Assembly (NCBI RefSeq): GCF_047126315.1
Contig: NZ_CP138953.1
Coordinates: 4,216,001-4,280,000, forward strand
Direction: 5' to 3'
Length of the DNA stretch: 64,000 bases
Origin: Shimia sp022448905
GTDB lineage: Bacteria > Pseudomonadota > Alphaproteobacteria > Rhodobacterales > Rhodobacteraceae
How positions within the stretch are numbered: position 1 is the stretch's first letter; each line of letters begins with the position of its first letter. The notes under the pieces were generated by a model that saw only the letters and a list, made by a program, of their open reading frames with translations, searched no databases and was not told the origin of the DNA. Positions 7,565 through 16,302 of this stretch are shown here, one piece after another. A program made the translations under genes and the position numbers.

Positions 7565-9142
7565 TTAGTATCCTATCGCTGCGCCGTCTTTGCGCGGGTC
7601 AGAGGCGCCTTCGAGCACGCCGTTTTTGTGAATACGGATCGCCTGCGCGCCGCCGATGGGCATGTCGGGCACCACAACCTTGTGGCCCATGTCCGCGAGT
7701 TCTTGTTTAACGCTGTCGCTGTAGCCGCGTTCCAGCTTCAACTCGCCGTCCTCGACAAAGGAGCGTGGGGAGTCCAGCGCGGTTTGTGGGTCCATGTCAA
7801 AGTCTTCCATATTGGACAGCACCCGCGCGTGGCCGTTGGGCTGATAGTGGCCGCCCATCACGCCAAAGGGCATTTCCACGCGGCCTTCGCGGCGGATCAT
7901 GCCGGGGATGATGGTGTGCATCGGGCGTTTGCCGCCTTTGAGCTCATTGGGATGCCCTTCCTGCAGCGTGAAGCCACCACCGCGGTTCTGCATCAGGATG
8001 CCAAACTTATCCGACGCAATGCCCGAGCCAAAGGCGTGGAAGATCGAATAAATCATCGACACCGCCATGCCGTCTTTGTCCACCACCGACAGGTAGACCG
8101 TATCTTTGTGCACGGCCTCGGTCAGCGGTGCGGGCGCGGCCATGGCACGTTTAGGATCAATCAATGCGGCGAGTTTGTCTGCGGTTTCCTGTGCCAGCAT
8201 ATGCGCCGTGCGCGTGGTGTGATCCGGATCGGCAATCAGGCGGTCGCGCGCGTCATAAGCCAGTTTGGCGGCCTCAGCTTCGATATGCGTGCGCTCCACA
8301 CCAAAGGGGTCCATCGACGCAATGTCAAAATGCTTCAGGATGTTGAGCAAGAGGATCGCGGTGGCGCCTTGCCCGTTTGGCGGATGCTCGAGCAGCTCGG
8401 CGCCCTTGTAGGTGCCGCCGATCGGCGTGGCATCGTTCCCGGCGGTGGCTGCAAAGTCTTCCATGGTGTGCACGCCGCCCATGGCGCGCAGGGTGGTCAC
8501 CATGTCTTCGGCGATCTCGCCGGTATAGAAGGCGTCGCGGCCCTGCGCGGCCACACGGCGCAGCACTTCGGCCTGGCCCGGTGCGCGGAAGATGTCGCCT
8601 TTGTTCAGCGGCTTGCCATCGCGCAGATAGTGCCGCCGTCCGTGGCCTTGCAAATTGCTTTGGGTCTGGTGCCAGTCAAAGGCGGAGCGCGGCCCGACGG
8701 GAATACCTTCTTCGGCGTAGTGGATCACCGGAGCCAGGCTGTCAGCGATGCCGAGCTTGCCGTATTTCTCAGACAGTGTGCAGAAGCCATCGATAGCGCC
8801 TGGCACCGTCACAGCTTCAACGCCGAACAGCGGCACCGCATCCAAACCACGCGCGCGCAGATCAGCGGCATCCGCAGCGGACGGGGCACGACCGGAGCCG
8901 TTGAAGGCCAAAACCTCTTCGCTGCCTGCGGGAGACACAAGGGTGAAACAATCGCCACCAATGCCGGTGGAGGCCGGTTCACAAATGCCCAGCAGGACAG
9001 AGCCAGCGATGGCCGCATCCATGGCGTTGCCACCCTGGCGCAGAATATCTACGGCCACCTGCGCTGCCAGAGGCGTCGAGGTGGCGCACATGCCCTTGGT
9101 CGCCATAACTGGTGACCGGCCCGGAAAATGAAAATCTCGCAT
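7565..9142 (-). CDS. Gamma-glutamyltransferase family protein
   Basis: A 525-residue member of the Ntn-hydrolase gamma-glutamyltransferase family. The large-subunit region has GGNAMDAAIAGSVLLGICEP and GIGGDCFTLV. The expected autocleavage/nucleophile Thr lies in HKDTVYLSVVDKDG (Thr348). No signal peptide is evident, so it is probably cytoplasmic, as in many alphaproteobacterial paralogues that process gamma-glutamyl compounds or other amides rather than periplasmic glutathione. The ATG at 9142 has GGGAGA 4 bases upstream. A rhodanese gene follows in the same operon. Confidence 0.9.
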   Translation of the reverse strand: MRDFHFPGRSPVMATKGMCATSTPLAAQVAVDILRQGGNAMDAAIAGSVLLGICEPASTGIGGDCFTLVSPAGSEEVLAFNGSGRAPSAADAADLRARGLDAVPLFGVEAVTVPGAIDGFCTLSEKYGKLGIADSLAPVIHYAEEGIPVGPRSAFDWHQTQSNLQGHGRRHYLRDGKPLNKGDIFRAPGQAEVLRRVAAQGRDAFYTGEIAEDMVTTLRAMGGVHTMEDFAATAGNDATPIGGTYKGAELLEHPPNGQGATAILLLNILKHFDIASMDPFGVERTHIEAEAAKLAYDARDRLIADPDHTTRTAHMLAQETADKLAALIDPKRAMAAPAPLTEAVHKDTVYLSVVDKDGMAVSMIYSIFHAFGSGIASDKFGILMQNRGGGFTLQEGHPNELKGGKRPMHTIIPGMIRREGRVEMPFGVMGGHYQPNGHARVLSNMEDFDMDPQTALDSPRSFVEDGELKLERGYSDSVKQELADMGHKVVVPDMPIGGAQAIRIHKNGVLEGASDPRKDGAAIGY

Positions 9143-9155
9143 GACGTCTCCCTAA

Positions 9156-9167
9156 TTCACATGTGAA
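9156..9167. promoter_or_regulatory. Perfect 12-bp palindrome upstream of the gamma-glutamyltransferase gene
   Basis: TTCACATGTGAA is fully self-complementary and lies 14 bases before the ATG at 9142 on the minus strand, overlapping where the promoter or leader must be. It may be an operator; the regulator is unknown and chance is possible. Confidence 0.35.
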
Positions 9168-9227
9168 GTTTATCGGGAGATACGTGTGATGCAACCAGTT
9201 GGACCACGTTAGGCCCAGGATTGCCGA

Positions 9228-9681
9228 TCAGTCGGGGACGCGGAAGCTAAGCTCGTTGTGTCCTGTGGAGTGGCGTTGATAGCCAATGTCTTGTGCCAGC
9301 GAGCGTACCAGCCCCCAGCCAAAGCCGCCTTCGGGCATGTCCAGAAGGTCACGATCCAGATCGGGCATAGTCCCGTCCGGCAGTTGGCTGTCCGGCATTT
9401 CGGCGCCGTTGTCGCGCACTTCGACAAACCAGCATTGGTCCGCGTAGTTGCAGGCGATCACAATCTGTCCGTCACTGCGCCCGGCCAGCGCATGCTCCAC
9501 CACATTGTTCAGCACCTCGGCCAGCACAATTTCAAGCACACCCGCGTTGCACCGCAAACTCCTGTGCCGTCAGCTTGTGACGCAGAGTCTCGAGCGCATT
9601 GCGCACCTCCGTGGGGGTGCCCTTCAGCTCGATGTGGATATCAGCCTTTGGTTTAATCAATCTGGGGTGTGTCCCTAACAT
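9228..9681 (-). pseudogene. RsbW-like anti-sigma factor kinase, frameshifted as sequenced
   Basis: The ATG at 9681 opens a frame reading MLGTHPRLIKPKADIHIELK and LETLRHKLTAQEF, which stops near 9535. The rest of the protein is in the +1 frame from about 9560: GVLEIVLAEVLNNVVEHA (N-box of an HATPase_c_2 domain), VEVRDNGAEMP and GGFGWGLVRSLA (G-boxes). The two parts together give a normal RsbW-size kinase of about 150 residues. One extra base around 9550-9562 explains the break. The gene lies 13 bases after the STAS gene, so this would be an antagonist/anti-sigma pair. It may be an inactivated gene, a base-calling error or, least likely, a programmed shift. Confidence 0.72.
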
Positions 9682-9693
9682 CAGATCAAAGGG

Positions 9694-10023
9694 TCAAACG
9701 ACAAATGCGTCGTCCAAAGAATTATGAATACGGAACACAGTGTCCATACGGGTCAAACGGAAAACTTTATCCACATTTTCGTTAAGGCCCGCCAATTCCA
9801 GGGGGTTCTTACCGCCCAGTTGCTTCATGGCCGCGACAATGGCGCCCAGCCCGCTGGAGTCGATGAAGTCCACTTCGGACAGGTTCAGGACAACCCGGCC
9901 ATCAGCCGTGTCGGTTTCTTCACGCATGCGATCTTTGAATTGGATGGCCACGGACGCATCAATGCGCGACTCGTGAACAGATACCACAAGGGCATCACCC
10001 TCTGCCTTACTCGACAGATTCAT
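9694..10023 (-). CDS. STAS-domain anti-sigma factor antagonist (RsbV-like)
   Basis: A 109-residue single STAS domain protein. The phosphorylation site region reads VDFIDSSGLGAIVAAM, with Ser56 as the expected target of a partner kinase. In partner-switching systems the dephosphorylated antagonist captures the RsbW kinase and frees a sigma factor or another effector. The following gene encodes the matching kinase but is frameshifted here. No sigma-factor gene is adjacent. Confidence 0.88.
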   Translation of the reverse strand: MNLSSKAEGDALVVSVHESRIDASVAIQFKDRMREETDTADGRVVLNLSEVDFIDSSGLGAIVAAMKQLGGKNPLELAGLNENVDKVFRLTRMDTVFRIHNSLDDAFVV

Positions 10024-10110
10024 ATGACGTCTCCTTCACCTTTCGTCCTTGGCACAAGTCTAGGCCCCAATGGTTACCAATGTATGAGCAAATCCCGTGG
10101 ATCTACGGAA

Positions 10111-10175
10111 TTGCGCCGGGGTTACAATTGGCGCAAAGAGCCCTGTAACATCCTTGCAAAGATTTTCAGGCAAGG
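10111..10175. promoter_or_regulatory. Two inverted repeats in the thiolase promoter region
   Basis: TTGCGCC-N12-GGCGCAA (10111-10136) and CCTTGC-N12-GCAAGG (10152-10175) lie 45-109 bases before the thiolase ATG. Both have TTGC arms and the same 12-base spacer, which suggests repeated binding sites for one regulator. PhaR-like and RamB-like proteins use TTGC/GCAA motifs, but the match is only partial. Confidence 0.4.
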
Positions 10176-10219
10176 CCAAGGGCAATTGGATTTGATGGGA
10201 CTGCGGAGGAGCAAAAACC

Positions 10220-11392
10220 ATGAAAAAAGTAGTGATTGCAGGGGCGGCCCGCACGCCAATGGGCGGATTTCAGGGCGCTTTTGACGGTGTCGAGGCCGCA
10301 GAGCTTGGCGGCACCGCGATTCGAGCGGCGCTGGCAGATGCGGGTGCCACCACTGCCGACGAAGTGTTAATGGGCTGCGTTTTGCCAGCGGGTCAGGGTC
10401 AGGCGCCGGCGCGTCAGGCCGGGTTCAAAGGCGGCCTTGGCGAAGAGGTGCCTGCCACAACCCTTAACAAAATGTGCGGCTCTGGCATGAAAGCGGCAAT
10501 GATGGCGTTTGACAGCGTGGCGCTAGGTGATCGGGACGTGATGATCGCCGGCGGCATGGAAAGCATGACCAACGCGCCCTATGTGCTGCCCAAAATGCGC
10601 GGCGGCGCACGGATTGGTCATCAGCAGGTGGTGGACCACATGTTCCTTGACGGCTTGGAAGATGCCTATGACAAGGGCCGCCTAATGGGCACCTTTGCCG
10701 AAGACTGCGCCGAGAGCTTTCAGTTCACCCGCGAGGCGCAGGACGAGTATGCCCTCAAATCCCTGTCCAACGCTTTGGAAGCGCAGAAGTCTGGCGCGTT
10801 TGAAGGCGAGATTGCCGCGGTGACGCTGCAGACCCGCAAAGGTGAGGTGGAGATTGCCGAAGACGAACAGCCCGGCAACGCACGCCCAGAAAAGATCCCA
10901 CAGCTGAAGCCCGCTTTCCGCAAAGACGGCACCGTGACGCCAGCCAACAGCTCGTCGATTTCCGACGGTGCGGCCGCTCTGGTTGTGGCCTCAGCAGAGG
11001 CCGCAGAAGCACAGCGCCTGAAGGTGCGTGCGGAGATTGTTGGCCATGCCAGCCATGCACAAGCGCCCGGCCTGTTCACCACGGCGCCTGTACCAGCGGC
11101 GCAGAAGCTGTTGGAGAAGATTGGCTGGAAAAAGGAAGACGTGGATCTCTGGGAGGTCAATGAAGCCTTTGCCGTGGTGCCGATGGCCTTCATGCATGAA
11201 ATGGGCCTGAGCCGCGACATCGTGAATGTGAACGGCGGCGCCTGTGCTCTGGGTCACCCGATTGGCGCGTCTGGCGCCCGCATCATGGTCACCTTGCTGA
11301 ACGCACTGGAAAAACGGGGGTTGAAGCGCGGTGTGGCAGCGATCTGTATTGGTGGTGGGGAAGGCACCGCCATTGCGATTGAACGCGTCTAA
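10220..11392 (+). CDS. Acetyl-CoA C-acetyltransferase (thiolase)
   Basis: A 390-residue biosynthetic-type thiolase that condenses two acetyl-CoA or cleaves acetoacetyl-CoA. The acyl-accepting Cys86 is in TLNKMCGSGMKA. The other catalytic motifs are WEVNEAFAVVPMA, NVNGGACALGHPIGASGAR (His) and AICIGGGEGTA (second Cys). All family residues are present. The gene is alone rather than beside a phaB reductase, so a role in ketone body or fatty acid metabolism is as likely as polyhydroxybutyrate synthesis. GGAGGAG lies about 10 bases upstream of the ATG, and a strong terminator follows. Confidence 0.94.
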   Translation: MKKVVIAGAARTPMGGFQGAFDGVEAAELGGTAIRAALADAGATTADEVLMGCVLPAGQGQAPARQAGFKGGLGEEVPATTLNKMCGSGMKAAMMAFDSVALGDRDVMIAGGMESMTNAPYVLPKMRGGARIGHQQVVDHMFLDGLEDAYDKGRLMGTFAEDCAESFQFTREAQDEYALKSLSNALEAQKSGAFEGEIAAVTLQTRKGEVEIAEDEQPGNARPEKIPQLKPAFRKDGTVTPANSSSISDGAAALVVASAEAAEAQRLKVRAEIVGHASHAQAPGLFTTAPVPAAQKLLEKIGWKKEDVDLWEVNEAFAVVPMAFMHEMGLSRDIVNVNGGACALGHPIGASGARIMVTLLNALEKRGLKRGVAAICIGGGEGTAIAIERV

Positions 11393-11414
11393 GCGCTGAC
11401 AATAACAGAAACGC

Positions 11415-11450
11415 AAAACGCCGCGAGAGGGTCTCGCGGCGTTTTTGTTT
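11415..11450 (+). terminator. Rho-independent terminator after thiolase
   Basis: A 14-bp stem, AAAACGCCGCGAGA (11415-11428) with TCTCGCGGCGTTTT, has a GGG loop and is followed by TGTTT. Confidence 0.93.
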
Positions 11451-11463
11451 GGCGGTACGACTG

Positions 11464-11592
11464 GGCAGCGCCCGTCCGCGGGTGGGCGCGATGCCCTGAC
11501 AGTATGGCAATCGTGCCGCAGCGCAGTATCCGAGCGCCATATGGTGAGCGGGCTCAGAAGCGCCCGCCCATGGGGGGCGGTCGGGCGCTGCC
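11464..11592. repeat. Imperfect long inverted repeat downstream of thiolase
   Basis: GGCAGCGCCCG (11464-11474) is perfectly complementary to CGGGCGCTGCC (11582-11592), and a second block, GGGTGGGCGC, nearly pairs with GCGCCCGCCC inside it. The 129-bp unit lies between the thiolase terminator and the converging hflKC operon. It resembles an extragenic hairpin repeat; nothing in it looks coding. Confidence 0.4.
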
Positions 11593-11623
11593 TGGCGGCC
11601 AGCGGCCTTGACTCCGGGCGAAG

Positions 11624-11821
11624 TCACGCACCGAGTGATTTGGCGATCCAGACCACCAGCACGCCAAGTGCCACGGCCATCAGGCCCATGGTGCGGCGCT
11701 GCCCCTCGCTGAAGCTGCGCAGCATCTCCAGCAACTCCTCAACAATAGAAGGGGCCAGTGCGTACACCAGCCCCTCCAAAACCAATACCAGCCCAAGAGC
11801 CAGAAGTGCGGTTTCAACCAT
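11624..11821 (-). CDS. DUF2065 small membrane protein
   Basis: A 65-residue protein with two hydrophobic helices (about residues 3-25 and 45-63) joined by a charged turn, FSEGQRRTMGL, the hallmark of DUF2065. Its start overlaps the stop of hflC (TGATG). DUF2065 genes are frequently linked to hflK-hflC, so it may be an accessory of the HflKC membrane complex, although no function has been shown. Confidence 0.85.
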   Translation of the reverse strand: MVETALLALGLVLVLEGLVYALAPSIVEELLEMLRSFSEGQRRTMGLMAVALGVLVVWIAKSLGA

Positions 11822-12690
11822 CAGCGACCTTGCACGTCACGGAAGTAGTTGAAGAAATCGCTGTCCGGGGACATCACGATGGAGGAGTTGTCCCCCTTGA
11901 GTGCCATCCGGTAGGCGTTCAGAGACCGGTAGAATTCAAAGAACTCGGGGTCTTCGCCAAAGGCTTCCGCAAAGATCGCGTTGCGCTCTGCGTCCGCTTC
12001 ACCGCGGGTGATCTCCGCCTCGCGACGCGCCTCGGAGACAAGCTCCACAACAGTACGGTCTGCTTGCGCACGCACACGCTGCGCCGCCTCGTTACCACGG
12101 GCGCGTTCATCAGTCGCTTCACGCTCCCGCTCGGCCCGCATCCGCTCAAAGGTGGCTTCCAAGTTTTGTGGTGGCAGGTCAGTGGCCTTCAGACGCACGT
12201 CGACAACCTCCAAACCCAGCGCACGCGCTTGAGTGATAGCGGCGTTGCGGATGCGCAGCATCAGCGCCGCACGGTCGGTGGACAGGATGTCCTTGGACGA
12301 CACGGTACCGAGCACCTCACGGGTCTCCGCTGTCAGGATACGGTCAAGCCGCTGCCCGGCCACAACCTCACCGCCGTTACCAACGGCCTGACGGAATTGG
12401 ACCACATCAGCAATCCGGTAACGTGCAAAGGCGTCAACAACGAGACGACGATCATCGGCTGGCGTGACCTCGATTGGTCCAACGTCGATGGACAGGATGC
12501 GGTCATCGTAGCGCACAACTTCATCAAAGAGCGGCACTTTGAACGCCAGTCCAGGATCTTCCTTGATGGCCACAACCCGACCAAACCGAAGAACAAGGGC
12601 TTTCTCGCGTTCGTCCACAATGAAGATCGAAGACATAATTGCCGCAATCGCGATTACCAGGATCGGCAAAAGATACGTGGTCTTTTTCAT
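11821..12690 (-). CDS. hflC: FtsH protease regulator HflC
   Basis: A 289-residue SPFH/band-7 protein. A single N-terminal membrane anchor (about residues 5-27) is followed by VDEREKALVLRFGRV and the prohibitin-like domain. A long charged coiled coil comes next (REREATDERARGNEAAQRV region). The C-terminus has EFYRSLNAYR, shared with known HflC proteins. HflC forms a large periplasm-facing ring with HflK that encloses and modulates the FtsH protease. It starts 1 base after the hflK stop. Confidence 0.95.
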   Translation of the reverse strand: MKKTTYLLPILVIAIAAIMSSIFIVDEREKALVLRFGRVVAIKEDPGLAFKVPLFDEVVRYDDRILSIDVGPIEVTPADDRRLVVDAFARYRIADVVQFRQAVGNGGEVVAGQRLDRILTAETREVLGTVSSKDILSTDRAALMLRIRNAAITQARALGLEVVDVRLKATDLPPQNLEATFERMRAEREREATDERARGNEAAQRVRAQADRTVVELVSEARREAEITRGEADAERNAIFAEAFGEDPEFFEFYRSLNAYRMALKGDNSSIVMSPDSDFFNYFRDVQGR

Positions 12691-12691
12691 A

Positions 12692-13843
12692 TCAGTTGCT
12701 CCCCTTACGCAGTTCGTTCAGCGGCAGATACGGCACCACACCGGAGCCCCCATCGCCTTGTTCGTCGATGATCACCTTGTCGATGTCACCCAGAACCTCT
12801 TCCATAGTTTCCAGATAGAGACGCTTGCGGGTTACTTCCGGTGCCTTGGCGTATTCTTCCAGAACGGCGGTAAAGCGAGATGCCTCACCCTGTGCTTCGT
12901 TCACGACCTGCGCCCGGTAGCCTTCGGCTTCTTCCAGAACCTGCGCGGCTTCACCACGGGCTTCCGCTAGAACGCGGTTGGCGTAGGCGTCCGCAACGTT
13001 TTGCAGTCGGTCACGCTCCTGCGCGGCGGCCTGAACGTCACGGAAAGCGTCAATCACACTGGACGGCGGGTCAGCACGGTCAAAGTTCACACGCACGATG
13101 TTCACACCACTGTCGTAGCTGTCGAGCGTGTCCTGAATGAGTTCCTGCAGACGGTCCGCAATCACGCCACGATCCCGGTTGAGGATCGGCGCAAGTTCGG
13201 ATTGCGCGATGATCTCACGCATGGCCGATTCCGACACTGCGCGAATGGTCTGGGGCGGATCGGCCAGGTTAAACAGGTATTTGGCCGGGTCCGCGATGTT
13301 CCACACCACCTGGTAATCGACATCCACCACGTTTTCGTCGCCGGTCAGCATCAGGCCATCTTCGCCACGGCGCGCGCCGCCCATGTCTTCGGTCTGTTCG
13401 CGGGTGACAGGCAGAACTTCTTTGGTGACAAATGGCCACGGTGCAAAGTTCAGGCCTTCGGTGCCGGTACTGTAGTATTCCCCAAGGAACAGCTCGACGG
13501 ATTGTTCAAAGTTCTGCACGCGGTAAAAGCTGGCCGCACCCCAAACGACAACTGCCGCGGCTGCACCAATCAGCAGCATACCCTTGCTGATACCCGGGCC
13601 ACCGGCCCCGCCTTGGCCGCTGCCATTTTGGCCGCCGCCCTGACCACCGCGACCACCCATCAGAACCTTCAACTGGTCCTGACCTTTTTTCATCAGGTCA
13701 TCAATGTCGGGAATCTGCGGGCCATCGCCCTCAGGGGGACGTCGGCCGCCACCGTTGTTGTTGCCACGGTTGCCCCCACCTTGGTTGCCTCCGCCTTGGT
13801 TGTTGCCGCCCCCTCCCCAGGGGCCGCCGCTGTTTCCTGCCAT
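12692..13843 (-). CDS. hflK: FtsH protease regulator HflK
   Basis: A 383-residue partner of HflC. The N-terminus is very Gly/Asn-rich (GGPWGGGGNNQGGG-like repeats, about residues 5-35), as in other HflK proteins. A membrane helix (GMLLIGAAAAVVVWGAASFY) and the SPFH domain follow, the latter including VDVDYQVVWNIADP and then a coiled coil. The ATG at 13843 is preferred over one at 13912 because the family starts directly with the Gly-rich segment. It lies 81 bases after the glutathione reductase start-proximal operon end, so gor, hflK, hflC and DUF2065 may share a transcript. Confidence 0.95.
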   Translation of the reverse strand: MAGNSGGPWGGGGNNQGGGNQGGGNRGNNNGGGRRPPEGDGPQIPDIDDLMKKGQDQLKVLMGGRGGQGGGQNGSGQGGAGGPGISKGMLLIGAAAAVVVWGAASFYRVQNFEQSVELFLGEYYSTGTEGLNFAPWPFVTKEVLPVTREQTEDMGGARRGEDGLMLTGDENVVDVDYQVVWNIADPAKYLFNLADPPQTIRAVSESAMREIIAQSELAPILNRDRGVIADRLQELIQDTLDSYDSGVNIVRVNFDRADPPSSVIDAFRDVQAAAQERDRLQNVADAYANRVLAEARGEAAQVLEEAEGYRAQVVNEAQGEASRFTAVLEEYAKAPEVTRKRLYLETMEEVLGDIDKVIIDEQGDGGSGVVPYLPLNELRKGSN

Positions 13844-13924
13844 TCGGGATCTTCCCTCTCTATATCGTCTTTGGCGCTCCCCTAAACCTGAGGGTTGCGC
13901 CAGAAAAATCAACCCATGTGCAGC

Positions 13925-15280
13925 CTATAGGCTGCGGACAGGGGCTTTCATAGTGACCAGTTCTTCGGACATGGTCGGGTGCACCGCCACGGTCCGGTCG
14001 AAGTCTTCTTTGGTGGCGCCCATTTTTACGGCAATGCCCGCCAGCTGGATCATCTCTCCCGCGCCGGGCGCGACGATGTGACAGCCCAGCACTTTGCGGG
14101 TGGCCTTGCTGACAATCAGCTTCATCAGCACACGCTCCGCACGACCGGCAAAGGCCTGCTGCATGGGTTTAAAGCTGGTGGCGTAAACCTCAATTGGCTC
14201 TTGCTCTGCGGCTTCCTCTTCCGAAAGCCCCACAGTGCCCATTTCTGGCTGCGTGAAGATCGCTGTCGGGATCAAATCGTGGTCCACAGGTGTTGGATTG
14301 CCTTTGAACACGGTTTCAACAAAGGCCATGCCCTCGCGGATCGCCACAGGGGTGAGGTTCACGCGGTCGGTGACGTCACCCACAGCGTATACAGACGGCA
14401 CGCCGGTCTGGCTGCAGTCATCCACAACCACTTCGCCTTTGCGACCGAGCTTCACGCCAATCTCTTCAAGACCCATGTTCTCGGTGTTGGGTGCACGGCC
14501 GGTGGCAAACATCACCTGATCAAACAGGCGCTCTTCGCCGTTGGTGGCTTTCACCCAAATCTTGTCGCCTTCTTTGCGCATCTCAAGAATGTTGGTGCCA
14601 CAGTGCAGATCGACGCCGCGCTGCTTCATCTCTTCGGCCACCAAGCCGCGAGCTTCATCGTCAAAGCCGCGCAGGATTTGCGCACCCCGATAGAACTGCG
14701 TGGTTTTTACCCCAAGGCCGTTCATGATGCCCGCAAACTCAGACGCGATGTAGCCGCCGCCTACAATCAGAATGCTCTCGGGCAGTTTGTCGAGGTGGAA
14801 GATTTCATTGGAACTGATGCCCAGTTCGGCCCCTGGCAGGTCCGGCCAGACCGGGCGTCCACCCATCGCCAACAGAATGTGCTTCGCGGTCTTCTGTGTG
14901 CCGTCGGCCAACTCAACCGTATGTGCATCCACCATCTTGGCGCGCTGATCAAAGCTTTCGACACCGCTGTTTTTCAGCAAGTTGCGATAGATACCTTCGA
15001 GCCGGTCCAGCTCAGCATGCAGCTTGCTCTTGAAGGCATCCCAATCAAACGCGCCCGGCTTGATATCCCAGCCATACGCCTGTGCATCTTCCACCATGCC
15101 CGCGTACTCAGACGCAAAGACCATCAGCTTCTTGGGCACACAACCCCGGATCACACAGGTGCCGCCATAGCGGTCTTCTTCCGCCAGCGCGACTTTTACA
15201 CCTTCGGCTGCTGCAACGCGCGCAGCCCGTACGCCACCGGAGCCACCGCCGATGACAAAGAGATCATAATCAAAGGACAT
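13925..15280 (-). CDS. gor: Glutathione-disulfide reductase
   Basis: A 451-residue FAD/NADPH oxidoreductase that regenerates reduced glutathione in the cytoplasm. The FAD-binding motif is VIGGGSGGVRAARVAA, the redox-active disulfide is Cys42/Cys47 in GGTCVIRGCVPKKLM, the NADPH site is ILIVGGGYIASEFAGIM, and the C-terminal His-Glu pair is in AVHPTMSEELV. The KPTAR- and R-rich features agree with the alphaproteobacterial type. It starts 14 bases after rpiA and precedes hflK on the same strand. Confidence 0.95.
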   Translation of the reverse strand: MSFDYDLFVIGGGSGGVRAARVAAAEGVKVALAEEDRYGGTCVIRGCVPKKLMVFASEYAGMVEDAQAYGWDIKPGAFDWDAFKSKLHAELDRLEGIYRNLLKNSGVESFDQRAKMVDAHTVELADGTQKTAKHILLAMGGRPVWPDLPGAELGISSNEIFHLDKLPESILIVGGGYIASEFAGIMNGLGVKTTQFYRGAQILRGFDDEARGLVAEEMKQRGVDLHCGTNILEMRKEGDKIWVKATNGEERLFDQVMFATGRAPNTENMGLEEIGVKLGRKGEVVVDDCSQTGVPSVYAVGDVTDRVNLTPVAIREGMAFVETVFKGNPTPVDHDLIPTAIFTQPEMGTVGLSEEEAAEQEPIEVYATSFKPMQQAFAGRAERVLMKLIVSKATRKVLGCHIVAPGAGEMIQLAGIAVKMGATKEDFDRTVAVHPTMSEELVTMKAPVRSL

Positions 15281-15294
15281 GATGTGCCTTTTTG

Positions 15295-16083
15295 TTAGTC
15301 CACCAGATCGGTGAACAGATTGTCTGTTTCTGCGAAGTCGAGCATCGCCTCTTCGATTGTGCCCGCGTTGATGTCGCGCACTTCCACGCGGCCATCGCCA
15401 TAGCCCACAACCACCGCATCACAAATATCGATGAAGAGACCGTTTTCAACCACACCCGGCATCTGGTTGATCACAAGTGCGAGTTGGCGGGCGTCGCCAA
15501 TGCGGTTGAGGTGCAGATCGAGGATGTGGTTGCCTTCGTCGGTCACAAACGGCGCATCGCCGTTCATGCGCAGCGTGCTGGTGCGGCCCAAGACGTCCAT
15601 GCTCACAAGGGTTTCTTCAATCAACGCCTGCGTGGTCTGCCAGCCAAAGGGCACCACCTCCACCGGCAGAGGGAAAGCGCCCAGCGTTTCGACCTCTTTG
15701 CCGACATCGGCAATCACAACCATTTGATCCGACGCGGTGGCCACGATCTTCTCTTGCAAAAGCGCACCGCCACCGCCTTTGATCAGGTTCAGGTCCGCGT
15801 CAAATTCGTCTGCGCCATCAATGGTCACGTCGAGCCATTTGGCCTCATCCAGGCTGATCACTTCGATGCCCACTTCACGCGCCAGTTCGGCAGTACGGGT
15901 AGAGGTCGGTACGCCCTTGATGCGCAGACCTTGGTCCCGCACCATTTCACCCAGGCAGCGCACCAGCCATGCGGCGGTCGAGCCGGTGCCCAACCCCACG
16001 CGCATGCCATCTTCGACATAGTCGGTGGCGCGTTTGGCGGCGACAAATTTGGCCTTGTCGATGGGCGACAACTCTCCGGTCAT
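15295..16083 (-). CDS. rpiA: Ribose-5-phosphate isomerase A
   Basis: A 262-residue enzyme interconverting ribose 5-phosphate and ribulose 5-phosphate in the pentose phosphate and Calvin-type pathways. Motifs are VGLGTGSTAAWLV, TIDGADEFDADLNLIKGGGG and the catalytic-region PVEVVPFG. The ATG at 16083 with GGGAG 8 bases upstream matches the family start; the open frame extends upstream without homology. It leads a probable rpiA-gor operon. Confidence 0.95.
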   Translation of the reverse strand: MTGELSPIDKAKFVAAKRATDYVEDGMRVGLGTGSTAAWLVRCLGEMVRDQGLRIKGVPTSTRTAELAREVGIEVISLDEAKWLDVTIDGADEFDADLNLIKGGGGALLQEKIVATASDQMVVIADVGKEVETLGAFPLPVEVVPFGWQTTQALIEETLVSMDVLGRTSTLRMNGDAPFVTDEGNHILDLHLNRIGDARQLALVINQMPGVVENGLFIDICDAVVVGYGDGRVEVRDINAGTIEEAMLDFAETDNLFTDLVD

Positions 16084-16302
16084 TGCGGCAACTCCCTGCA
16101 TGCTTTGGGACTTTATAAGAAAGAAGCCCGTCAGGCGCGAGAGGGGAATATCGGAAAATGCGCTATGTTGGCGGGGTTTGGTTGCAAAAGGGAGCGCGAA
16201 AACCACTTTGACTGTGGTTGACCCTCCCGCCCGCGCGTGTTTCCTATCGGAAACGTCGTTTTTGCGCCGTCCACCTTGCCACACCCACGTTACATATCCG
16301 CC

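Noticed and set aside
7343..9115. Open frame of 590 codons on the plus strand across the gamma-glutamyltransferase gene
   Set aside because: Shadow of the real minus-strand gene; no recognisable motif or ribosome site.
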